From Bacteroidales bacterium (lineage in GTDB: Bacteria > Bacteroidota > Bacteroidia > Bacteroidales > Muribaculaceae), in assembly GCA_019415705.1 (NCBI GenBank), contig DXYS01000013.1:1-14114 (forward strand): a DNA stretch of 14,114 nt, given 5' to 3'. A program made the position numbers and the translations under genes. The notes beneath the pieces were generated by a model. That model saw only the letters and a list, made by a program, of their open reading frames with translations. It ran no database searches and was not told the DNA's origin. Each line of letters opens with the position of its first letter. The stretch's first letter is position 1. Positions 6,273-13,084 of this stretch are shown piece after piece.

Positions 6273-8528
6273 TCAGCGGATGACGACACGGCGGTTGTCA
6301 GAGCCGTTGATGCTCATTACATAGATGCCGGGCTGCAGCGACGATGCGTCGACTGCGGCTTCCTCGCCGGAGGCAGTGGCGTTTAGCGCGGCGATGCCCG
6401 AGAGCGAGTAGAGGGTGACGTTGACAGACTCGGCGCCGGGAGCATATACTGACCAGCTGCGCTCGCCGGTGGGTGTCACGAGCACTTTGGCGCCCTGCTC
6501 GACGCTGATGTCGTTGACCGACGACAGACCGAGGACTCTCTTGAGACCCTGCAGGGCGTCAAATTTACCGGCGCCGAAGCGGAGGGGCTCGGCTACGGTG
6601 TAGTCGTCATGCTTGCATGTCTCGATGGCTATCTGACGGATTTCGGCAGGTGTCAGTGTTGGGTCGGCCTGCAGCCAGAGGGCAGCGCCGCCGGCAGCGA
6701 CGGGCGTAGCCATAGATGTGCCCTGCATCAGACCCCACATGCTCTTGACGGAGCCTTTGGTGAGGGTGGCGATGGGGTATGTGTTGGGATCGAGTGAATT
6801 CTGGCCGGGTGTCGAGACTGACGAGATGACGCCGGTGCCGGGAGCGCAGAAGTGGGGCAGCGAGCGGCCGTCGCGCAGTGTGCCGTGGCTTGAATAGCCG
6901 GCGATGGCATCAAGGCCGAGACCGTTCTCCTCGGGGTTTACATAGTTTATGATGCCCTGTGTCTCTTTAGTCCATGCGTTGCGTGTGTTCCATGCGCCGA
7001 CGACGATTACGTTCTTGCCGCAGGCCATTGAGCTGATTGACATGTCAGATGTGGGGGTGCTCCAGCCGTCGAGTCCGTTTGATGAGAGAACGGCGTTGCG
7101 GCTGTAGTTGACGAAGTCGACTTCGGCTGTGCCGGCATCGACCATGACGGCGAAGAGGAGGTCGTGGTCATCATTGGTGGCCGAGTTGTACTGCAGACTG
7201 TAGTCTATGCGCATGTTGTAGCGCGAGTTGGTGGTCGATACCTTAGATGCGACAATCATATATGACGACATGAAAGCTTTGTTGAAATTGTCGTCTTTGA
7301 GATATTCGCCTCTGACGTCGGGCGTGGCGTATGTTTCGTTTGCTGCTGATGTGTATGTCTTTGAGAAAGTGGTTTCGCCTGTCTTGATGTTATAGACAAA
7401 GGGGGTGACCTTGACGGGACGGCCGGTTGTGCTCCAGATGTCGATTACACCGCTGTAAGCCGCGTTGGGATTTGAGGGAAGGATAAATGTCTTGACCGCT
7501 TTGCCTGAGATAGAGACAGGCTTGTCGCCGTCGTTGCCGGCTGCAACGAAAACAGGGATTTTGGCGGCGATGCCGTCGACAAATTTACAGAAAGCGTCAG
7601 AGCCGTCGCGCGGACCGACAATAGAGCCGATTGAGAGGTTGACGACAGCCGGTTTGCCTTCGGCCTCGGCATATTTCTGTATCAGTTCGATGCCTTTGGT
7701 CATGTTGGCGTCATGGAGTGAGCCTGCGCCGATGACTATCTCTGACTCGGGCGCACAGCCATAGTAGGGGATGGGTTTCTGCAGCATCATGTTGGCCATG
7801 TCAAATGTGTTGGTGCGCTGGTCATAGTTGCCCATCTGGCGGGTCTTGAGGTTGCACGATCCGGCCATGCAGCCGAGGGTGTGTGTGCCGTGCGAGCTGC
7901 TCGTGTTGTCTGTCTCCAAGCCGAGGATTTCGGCGTCAGTCTTGAGCTCTGTGTATGCGCCGTTCTGGGCTGTGAATCGCCAGAAGCGTTTGATGCGCAG
8001 ACGGCCGTCGGCGTCCTTGAAGTTGTAGTGGTTGGGCTGGAAGCCTTGATCGAAGATGCCGGTGATGACGCCTGCGCCCTTGTAGGCGGCGGGGAGGCCT
8101 GCGGCGCCGTTGTGGATGTTGTCGACCCCTGTGAAGGCGCGCGCGTAAGTCATCATTGGCTGAGCCTCGTCGCCGAACGAGACGACTTTGACGATGTCAG
8201 TCTCGGCGAGGGCTATGATGTCGTCCATCGTGCCGTTGACCAATACCACGCCTCCGGCGTCGCCGATGATGCTGAGGCCTGTGGCAGCGATGTCTTCAGC
8301 CGTGTAGCCGTCTTCGGGGATGACTAAAGCTGTGGCTGTGGCGGCCGAGCGGGTGACTATGTCTGTGGCGAAAGGCAGTTTGTCGGCCGGCAGCAGCAGA
8401 CGGTCGGGCGATTTTACAAATTCCTTATATTGGTTCGCGACAATGATGCCGCGTGTGTCAAATTTGTTAGCCATAGCCGCCTGTGAGACCAGCGCGAGAC
8501 TGATGGCTGCAAAAAACAGTTTTTTCAT
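6273..8528 (-). CDS. Secreted S8 (subtilisin-like) serine protease with a probable type IX sorting tail
   Basis: A 751-residue exported endopeptidase. Signal peptide: residues 1-20, MKKLFFAAISLALVSQAAMA. Residues 21-140 look like a prodomain. The catalytic triad is present: Asp160 in GIFDQGF, His213 in SSHGTHTLG, and Ser605 in GTSMATPVAAGG; the oxyanion Asn332 is in VAAGNDGD. An insert of about 170 residues (roughly 336-505), rich in Thr, Asn and Tyr and probably beta-structured, separates the Asn from the final part of the fold. Residues 675-751 resemble a type A C-terminal sorting domain: VNVTLYSLSG, then LQPGIYVMSINGSDNRRVVIR-like beta strands ending in a basic tip. That implies export to the outer face, though the tail match is loose. 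Its promoter is at 8607-8614. It precedes cdsA by 26 bp. Substrate unknown. Confidence 0.93.
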   Translation of the reverse strand: MKKLFFAAISLALVSQAAMANKFDTRGIIVANQYKEFVKSPDRLLLPADKLPFATDIVTRSAATATALVIPEDGYTAEDIAATGLSIIGDAGGVVLVNGTMDDIIALAETDIVKVVSFGDEAQPMMTYARAFTGVDNIHNGAAGLPAAYKGAGVITGIFDQGFQPNHYNFKDADGRLRIKRFWRFTAQNGAYTELKTDAEILGLETDNTSSSHGTHTLGCMAGSCNLKTRQMGNYDQRTNTFDMANMMLQKPIPYYGCAPESEIVIGAGSLHDANMTKGIELIQKYAEAEGKPAVVNLSIGSIVGPRDGSDAFCKFVDGIAAKIPVFVAAGNDGDKPVSISGKAVKTFILPSNPNAAYSGVIDIWSTTGRPVKVTPFVYNIKTGETTFSKTYTSAANETYATPDVRGEYLKDDNFNKAFMSSYMIVASKVSTTNSRYNMRIDYSLQYNSATNDDHDLLFAVMVDAGTAEVDFVNYSRNAVLSSNGLDGWSTPTSDMSISSMACGKNVIVVGAWNTRNAWTKETQGIINYVNPEENGLGLDAIAGYSSHGTLRDGRSLPHFCAPGTGVISSVSTPGQNSLDPNTYPIATLTKGSVKSMWGLMQGTSMATPVAAGGAALWLQADPTLTPAEIRQIAIETCKHDDYTVAEPLRFGAGKFDALQGLKRVLGLSSVNDISVEQGAKVLVTPTGERSWSVYAPGAESVNVTLYSLSGIAALNATASGEEAAVDASSLQPGIYVMSINGSDNRRVVIR

Positions 8529-8606
8529 ATTCGATTATTGTGACAAATTATCTTGTGATGTGCAATTTTTGATTAGCGGGAAAAGACTTTTTGATGCTTT
8601 ATCGGG

Positions 8607-8614
8607 CAAAGATA
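8607..8614 (-). promoter_or_regulatory. -7 box for the S8 protease gene
   Basis: Minus-strand TATCTTTG, a full match to TAnnTTTG, placed so that the protease leader would be about 75 nt. A TTTG lies too close (3 bp) upstream to serve as the -33 box, and none is found at the standard distance, so the upstream element is weak. Confidence 0.55.
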
Positions 8615-8720
8615 CGACAAAAATCACTTATTACGGGATTTTAGGTGAAAAAATTGCAGCTGCATATCACTTAAACCGTCTTTTTAACAATATGATAGCT
8701 CAAATGCAGATTTATAATAG

Positions 8721-8763
8721 CTTTTATAAAAGAAGTGCTCCGATTCTTCGCGAGTCGGAGCAC
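8721..8763 (-). terminator. Strong hairpin plus flanking palindrome, terminator-like on the minus strand
   Basis: GTGCTCCGATTC (8735-8746) pairs with GAGTCGGAGCAC (8752-8763) across a 5-nt loop, a 12-bp stem with one wobble. On the minus strand it is followed by TTCTTTTATAAAAG, a T-rich tail that overlaps the perfect palindrome CTTTTATAAAAG at 8721-8732. This is the form of an intrinsic terminator for minus-strand transcription, yet no minus-strand gene ends here. It may terminate a small RNA from 8764-8960, antisense transcripts, or be a remnant. Confidence 0.5.
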
Positions 8764-8925
8764 CTCTATCTAATCAAAAGTCAGTTCATTACTTGGCTAA
8801 GTATGAGTTTGTGTTATGAAAAAGCTATATTGTTTTGATTTATTGACCTGATATGGGAGTGATGGTTTAATGTGCAGCTCGTATTTTAACATATATTTGT
8901 AATAGTGCCCGAAGTTTGTCGCGTG

Positions 8926-8955
8926 ATTGTTATTATAGAAATTTTTGTAACTTTG
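8926..8955 (+). promoter_or_regulatory. Promoter of tsaC, almost abutting the start codon
   Basis: ATTG at 8926-8929 and TAACTTTG at 8948-8955 (full TAnnTTTG match) are separated by 18 bp. The start ATG at 8963 lies only 7 bp after the box, so the transcript would begin at or within a few bases of the start codon. Confidence 0.65.
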
Positions 8956-8962
8956 CACTGAT

Positions 8963-9535
8963 ATGAACCAATTATGGCAATCTGATATCAAGGCAGCCGT
9001 CGACACTCTCAGACGTGGCGGCTTGATTTTGTATCCTACCGACACTGTGTGGGGCATCGGGTGTGATGCGACAGACGGTGAGGCCGTCAGGCGTGTTTTT
9101 GAACTGAAGCGGCGTGACGACTCCAAGGCTCTTATTACCTTGGTTGACTCCGTTGCTGCGCTTGAGAGAGTGGTCGATGAAGTCCCCGAGGTGGCCTACC
9201 AGCTTGTCGACGTAGCTGTTGACCCGCTGACCATAGTGTATGACCGTGGTGTCGGTGTCGCCCCGGAGCTGCTTGCTGCTGACGGCAGCATAGGCGTCAG
9301 GGTCGTTTCCGAAGGCTTTGTGCATGAGCTTTGCCGTGCTTTCCGCCGCCCGCTTGTGTCGACCTCGGCAAATATCAGCGGCGAGCCTGCCGCACGTTGC
9401 TTTGCGGAAATTTCGTCTGAAATAATATCGGGTGTCGATTACGTATGCATGTCATGTCGTGATTCTCTGCCTGCAAAAGCATCGTCGGTAATCAAAATTT
9501 CAAAGGGCGGGGAATTCGTAATCTTGCGGAAGTAA
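8963..9535 (+). CDS. tsaC: L-threonylcarbamoyladenylate synthase (YrdC/TsaC family)
   Basis: Makes threonylcarbamoyl-AMP from threonine, bicarbonate and ATP, the first step of the universal t6A37 modification of ANN-decoding tRNAs, in the cytoplasm. The 190 residues form a single YrdC domain without the Sua5 C-terminal extension. Family marks: GGLILYPTDTVWGIGCDAT near the start, the substrate-binding ELKRRDDSKALITLV, and the STSANISGEPA loop at about 133-143. The start at 8963 places DIKAAVDTLRRGG at the position normal for family members, which supports this start although the promoter box is only 7 bp away. Probable first gene of an operon with the sugar transferase (43-bp gap) and CLC gene. 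A YciO-type paralogue with another role cannot be fully excluded. Confidence 0.93.
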   Translation: MNQLWQSDIKAAVDTLRRGGLILYPTDTVWGIGCDATDGEAVRRVFELKRRDDSKALITLVDSVAALERVVDEVPEVAYQLVDVAVDPLTIVYDRGVGVAPELLAADGSIGVRVVSEGFVHELCRAFRRPLVSTSANISGEPAARCFAEISSEIISGVDYVCMSCRDSLPAKASSVIKISKGGEFVILRK

Positions 9536-9578
9536 TCGGCCCGGATGTCGTAAGGTCTTATCGACTTAATTTGACAAT

Positions 9579-11003
9579 ATGAAGATAGAGACGCGTCAAC
9601 GCATTGTGTATATTATCAGCGACTGGCTGATGGCAGTCGCCGGACTGCTGATATTCAACATTGCACGCGTACTTTTGCTCAAGGACGGCGACTTTGACTT
9701 GTTCATGCGTTGGTCGACAGATCCTAATGTTATCAAAGGCTATATTGTCTTCCCGCTGATGATGGTCTTGTTTTACGTTCTCAGCGGTTTTTATAATGAA
9801 CCGGTATATAAATCAAGATATCTTGATTTCAGTAATTCGGCAATAGGAGCGTTGTTCGGCGCTCTGATGGTTTATTTCGTAGCTGTTATCAATGACGGGC
9901 TTGGCGGTCGTATTCTGAGCTATGAGCTGATGGCCGTCCTGTGGTTGGCTTTTTTCTTGCCGACTTTTGTTATGAGATATGCCATAGGAGCGGCAGTCAG
10001 ACGTCGCATCGCGCGCGGAGGGCTGCCATATAATGTCTTGATTGTCGGTACGTCGCCGCGAGCTGTCAGCTACGGACGACGTCTGTCCGAGACAAATGCC
10101 GCGATGGGCTACAAAGTGGTCGGTTATGTCGATTTGCATGGCAATGGCAGTCGTGAGCCTGTTGCATCTGACGGGCTTAGCATTTATGCTGCCGACAATA
10201 TCGCTGACTTTGCCGACAGACTTGATGTTAAGGCCTTTGTTCTTGTGCCTGACGGTGATGACAGCATCAGTGTGGTGCTTGACACCATAAACAAGCTCTA
10301 TGCCTATGACCGCAAACTCTTTATCAGCCCCGACCTCTATCATCTGCTGACTTCGCGGCCGCGTGTGACAAGTGTTGTCGGAGAGCCTCTTGTCGACATC
10401 TCGACCACCAATCTTTCGCCTGCGACATCTAATTTAAAACGTTTGGTCGACATAACCGTGTCTGCCGTTTCGATGGTCATACTCGCACCGGTCTTCGGAG
10501 CTATCGCGCTTGCCGTGAAAATTGACTCAAAAGGCCCGGTGCTTTACAGGCAGGAACGTATAGGCCGACACCGTCACCCGTTCAGGATTATTAAATTTCG
10601 CACGATGATTGTCGATTCGGAGCCTGACGGACCGGCATTGTCATCTGCAGTTGACCCTCGTGTCACACGCGTCGGGCGCTTTCTGCGTAAATACCGTCTC
10701 GACGAGATTCCGCAGTTCTGGAATGTGTTTGTCGGCGAGATGTCGCTCGTGGGTCCGCGTCCCGAGCGTGAATATTATCTGACAAAGCTCGCCGAGCGGG
10801 CTCCATACGTCTGTATGATACACAAACTGCGTCCCGGCATCACTTCGTTCGGCCTCGTAAAATACGGCTATGCCTGTGATGTCGACCAGATGGTCGAACG
10901 TGTCAAATATGATTTGATATATCTTGAGAACGTGTCGCCGGCGTTTGACATCAAGATACTTTTTTATACAATCCGCACAGTCTTTACAGGTAAAGGAGTG
11001 TGA
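9579..11003 (+). CDS. Undecaprenyl-phosphate sugar phosphotransferase (WbaP/polyisoprenyl glycosylphosphotransferase type)
   Basis: Transfers a sugar 1-phosphate from a nucleotide sugar onto undecaprenyl phosphate at the inner membrane, the first step of a capsule, O-antigen-like or protein-linked glycan. The 474-residue protein has the long-form layout: four N-terminal membrane helices (about 12-34, 53-71, 87-105, 113-133), a soluble nucleotide-binding-like domain (YNVLIVGTSPRAVSYGRRL, from 151), then the membrane hairpin and catalytic domain from about 287. The catalytic domain shows KRLVDITVSA, GPVLYRQERIGRHR, FRIIKFRTM, the dyad Asp375-Glu376 in LDEIPQFWN, and SLVGPRPE at 389-396, all hallmarks. 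It sits 43 bp after tsaC and 41 bp before the CLC gene, with no other glycan genes in view, so the glycan it starts is unknown. Sugar specificity cannot be read. Confidence 0.94.
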   Translation: MKIETRQRIVYIISDWLMAVAGLLIFNIARVLLLKDGDFDLFMRWSTDPNVIKGYIVFPLMMVLFYVLSGFYNEPVYKSRYLDFSNSAIGALFGALMVYFVAVINDGLGGRILSYELMAVLWLAFFLPTFVMRYAIGAAVRRRIARGGLPYNVLIVGTSPRAVSYGRRLSETNAAMGYKVVGYVDLHGNGSREPVASDGLSIYAADNIADFADRLDVKAFVLVPDGDDSISVVLDTINKLYAYDRKLFISPDLYHLLTSRPRVTSVVGEPLVDISTTNLSPATSNLKRLVDITVSAVSMVILAPVFGAIALAVKIDSKGPVLYRQERIGRHRHPFRIIKFRTMIVDSEPDGPALSSAVDPRVTRVGRFLRKYRLDEIPQFWNVFVGEMSLVGPRPEREYYLTKLAERAPYVCMIHKLRPGITSFGLVKYGYACDVDQMVERVKYDLIYLENVSPAFDIKILFYTIRTVFTGKGV

Positions 11004-11044
11004 GCCGCACGGCAAACTGTTAATCGAAGATTTTTTAATAAAAT

Positions 11045-12862
11045 ATGTCACAGTCATCATCAGCCGAACAACGTCACATGAGCCGCGTCCAAGAAACTTT
11101 TTTTAAGTTTCTGATGTGGCGCGAGCGTCATGTCAAAGAGCGTACATTCATACTTTTTGTTGCTTTTTTAGTCGGCATTTTCGGCGGACTGGCGGCATTG
11201 TTGCTGAAACTTTTGATACATTTCATATCATCTGTTCTGACATCACAGATTGATGTAAGCGCCGGTAACTATGTATATATCATTTTTCCGGCCATCGGTG
11301 TGATAATCTCGGCGCTTTATGTCAGATATGTAGTCAAGGACAACATAAGCCACGGCGTTACCCGCGTTCTTTATGCAATCTCGCAGAACAAGAGCCGTCT
11401 GAAACGCCACAATATCTACACATCTATCGTCGCCTCGTCAGTCACCATCGGCTTCGGCGGATCGGTCGGAGCCGAGGGCCCGATTGTCTACACAGGCGCC
11501 GCGATAGGCTCCAATATCGGTCAGTTATTCCGCATGTCGCCGCGCACCTTGATGATACTTGTCGGCTGCGGCGCCGCAGCCGGCATCGCCGGCATCTTTA
11601 AGGCGCCGATTGCAGGTATGCTTTTCACGCTTGAAGTGCTGATGCTCGATCTGACGGCCGTGTCGGTCATGCCTTTGCTGATAGCCTCGATTACAAGCGC
11701 CACCATAGCATATATGTATACGGGCTATGAGTTTGAGTTCTTCTTTGTTCAGAGCGATGACTTCTATGTGGCCAAGATACCCTTTGTTATCATTCTCGGC
11801 CTCTTCTGTGGACTCGTGTCGCTCTACTTCACCCGTGTGATGAATATGATGGAGACATTTTTCGGACGTTTCAAGAATGTATGGATACGCACGGCTATCG
11901 GCTGCGTCATCCTCTCGGGTCTCGTCTTCGTCTTCCCGCCGCTCTATGGCGAGGGCTACGGCTCGATAACCGGACTGCTCAGCGGTGACACATCGTCGAT
12001 AGTCAACGGCTCGATTTTCTATGGCGACCGCAATTCGATATGGTTTCTCGTGCTCTTTATCTCGCTTATTATAGCGACTAAGGCTTTCGCCACTTCGGCC
12101 ACTAACGGCGCAGGCGGTGTCGGCGGCACATTTGCCCCGTCGCTTTATGTCGGTTGTATGGCCGGTTTTCTGTTTGCCTATATCATTAATCTAATAGGCT
12201 TTGACATACCGTTGTCGACAAAAAATTTTGCTCTCATCGGCATGGCCGGTGTCATGAGCGGCGTCATGCACGCCCCGCTGATGGCAATCTTCCTCACGGC
12301 TGAGCTGACGGGCGGCTACGACCTGTTCCTTCCGCTGCTCATCGTCTCGACGATATCCTACGGTACGATTAAATTCTTCGAGCCATACAGTATCTACACA
12401 ATGCGTTTAGCCAAGCGCGGCGAATTGCTGACACACCAGAAAGACAAGGCCGTGCTGACTCTTCTCAAGATAGACAACGTTATTGAGAAAGACTTCCTGC
12501 CCGTGTCGCCTGACATGTCGCTCAAAGACATGGTCGACGTCATCGCCAAGTCGAGCCGCAATCTTTTTCCCGTGCTGGATGCGTCAGGGCGCCTGATGGG
12601 TGTCGTGTTGCTTGACGACATACGCAACATCATGTTCCGTCCCGACCTTTATCGCAAGATGTATGTCAGCAAATTTATGGCTGTGCCGCCCGCCAAGATA
12701 GTCATCGGTGAGAATATGGACAAAGTAATGAAAACCTTTGATGACTGCGGAGCGTGGAATCTCCCCGTCGTCGAGCCTGACGGCACCTACGTGGGCTTCG
12801 TCTCCAAGAGCAAGATTTTCAACTCCTACCGCCGAGTCCTCCGTCACTACTGCGAAGACTGA
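11045..12862 (+). CDS. CLC-family chloride channel/transporter with C-terminal CBS pair
   Basis: An inner-membrane anion protein, 605 residues, with the double-barrelled CLC fold expected. Visible motifs: GGSVGAEGPIV, where Glu144 is the gating glutamate; GIFKAPIAGMLFTLEV in helix H; and GGTFAPSLYVG at the third anion-binding region. The first anion loop is ISHGVTR rather than GSGIP or GHGVPE. Residue 198, which aligns with the internal proton glutamate Glu203 of E. coli CLC-ec1, is Val, as in vertebrate CLC channels, so proton coupling may be absent or altered. From about residue 475 two CBS domains follow (FLPVSPDMSLKDMV...LMGVVLLDDIR and MAVPPAKIVIGENM...YVGFVSKSKI), a nucleotide-sensing module. 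Third gene of the probable tsaC operon; a composite inverted repeat starts 13 bp after its stop and may end the transcript. The start at 11045 has an A/T-rich upstream and no Shine-Dalgarno. Confidence 0.95.
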   Translation: MSQSSSAEQRHMSRVQETFFKFLMWRERHVKERTFILFVAFLVGIFGGLAALLLKLLIHFISSVLTSQIDVSAGNYVYIIFPAIGVIISALYVRYVVKDNISHGVTRVLYAISQNKSRLKRHNIYTSIVASSVTIGFGGSVGAEGPIVYTGAAIGSNIGQLFRMSPRTLMILVGCGAAAGIAGIFKAPIAGMLFTLEVLMLDLTAVSVMPLLIASITSATIAYMYTGYEFEFFFVQSDDFYVAKIPFVIILGLFCGLVSLYFTRVMNMMETFFGRFKNVWIRTAIGCVILSGLVFVFPPLYGEGYGSITGLLSGDTSSIVNGSIFYGDRNSIWFLVLFISLIIATKAFATSATNGAGGVGGTFAPSLYVGCMAGFLFAYIINLIGFDIPLSTKNFALIGMAGVMSGVMHAPLMAIFLTAELTGGYDLFLPLLIVSTISYGTIKFFEPYSIYTMRLAKRGELLTHQKDKAVLTLLKIDNVIEKDFLPVSPDMSLKDMVDVIAKSSRNLFPVLDASGRLMGVVLLDDIRNIMFRPDLYRKMYVSKFMAVPPAKIVIGENMDKVMKTFDDCGAWNLPVVEPDGTYVGFVSKSKIFNSYRRVLRHYCED

Positions 12863-12874
12863 CCCGGCCCCGAA

Positions 12875-12971
12875 CATGGAGGGACGATTTGTAAATATGG
12901 GAGGGCGATTTTCAATCGCCCAATGATAAGCCATTGATAATCAACGGTCGATTGCAAATCGACCCTCCATG
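12875..12971. repeat. Composite inverted-repeat element (REP/MITE-like)
   Basis: Outer arms CATGGAGGGACGATTTG (12875-12891) and CAAATCGACCCTCCATG (12955-12971) are inverted copies matching at 16 of 17 positions. Nested inside are two perfect hairpins with 8-bp stems and 3-nt loops: GGGCGATT/AATCGCCC at 12903-12921 and GGTCGATT/AATCGACC at 12946-12964. All share the core GGAGGGnCGATT, so the element is built from related units in both orientations. It lies between the CLC stop and the accessory gene. Possible roles are a mobile or REP-type repeat and a transcription terminator for the CLC operon. No transposase is present in the window. Confidence 0.8.
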
Positions 12972-13043
12972 GCCTACACATTTGTTAAAAATCAGTGTTA
13001 ATTTGCATAGCTGACGGAATGTGAGCGTTTCGGGGCTTAGTAG

Positions 13044-13061
13044 ACTATACTTTTGTATAGT
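13044..13061 (+). promoter_or_regulatory. Promoter -7 box embedded in a perfect inverted repeat (probable operator)
   Basis: ACTATAC (13044-13050), TTTT, GTATAGT (13055-13061) is a perfect 7-bp inverted repeat. The full consensus -7 box TACTTTTG (13048-13055) lies inside it, 29 bp before the chosen start at 13085. A regulator bound to the repeat would block the promoter. A clear -33 TTTG is absent; TTTC occurs at 13028-13031. Confidence 0.6.
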
Positions 13062-13084
13062 TTTTAATGCTACAATATTTTACT

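Larger units (their letters stand above)
8529..8962. other. AT-rich divergent intergenic region
   Basis: This 434-bp gap separates the leftward protease gene from the rightward tsaC gene. It holds a promoter for each, a strong hairpin at 8735-8763 and an adjacent 12-bp palindrome. I see no ORF worth calling on either strand; the frames that cross it are shadows or extend antisense into tsaC. No tRNA features were found. Confidence 0.7.

Noticed and set aside
8320..8838. 172-codon plus-strand frame running from inside the protease gene into the divergent gap.
   Set aside because: It is antisense to the protease signal peptide and promoter, and its composition changes abruptly at the gene edge; no recognisable domain.
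8529..8962. Possible replication origin: all genes to the left point left, all to the right point right, around an AT-rich gap.
   Set aside because: No DnaA-box cluster was found and no dnaA, dnaN or similar genes are present. A simple divergent pair of transcription units explains the layout, and hand-sampled G/C counts showed no consistent skew change.
8797..9325. Minus-strand frames of 109 and 117 codons opposite tsaC.
   Set aside because: They lie antisense to well-conserved tsaC and look like shadows. A small minus-strand RNA ending at the hairpin remains possible, but not these proteins.
9813..10343. 176-codon minus-strand frame opposite the sugar transferase.
   Set aside because: Complement of a gene with clear domains; no signal of its own.
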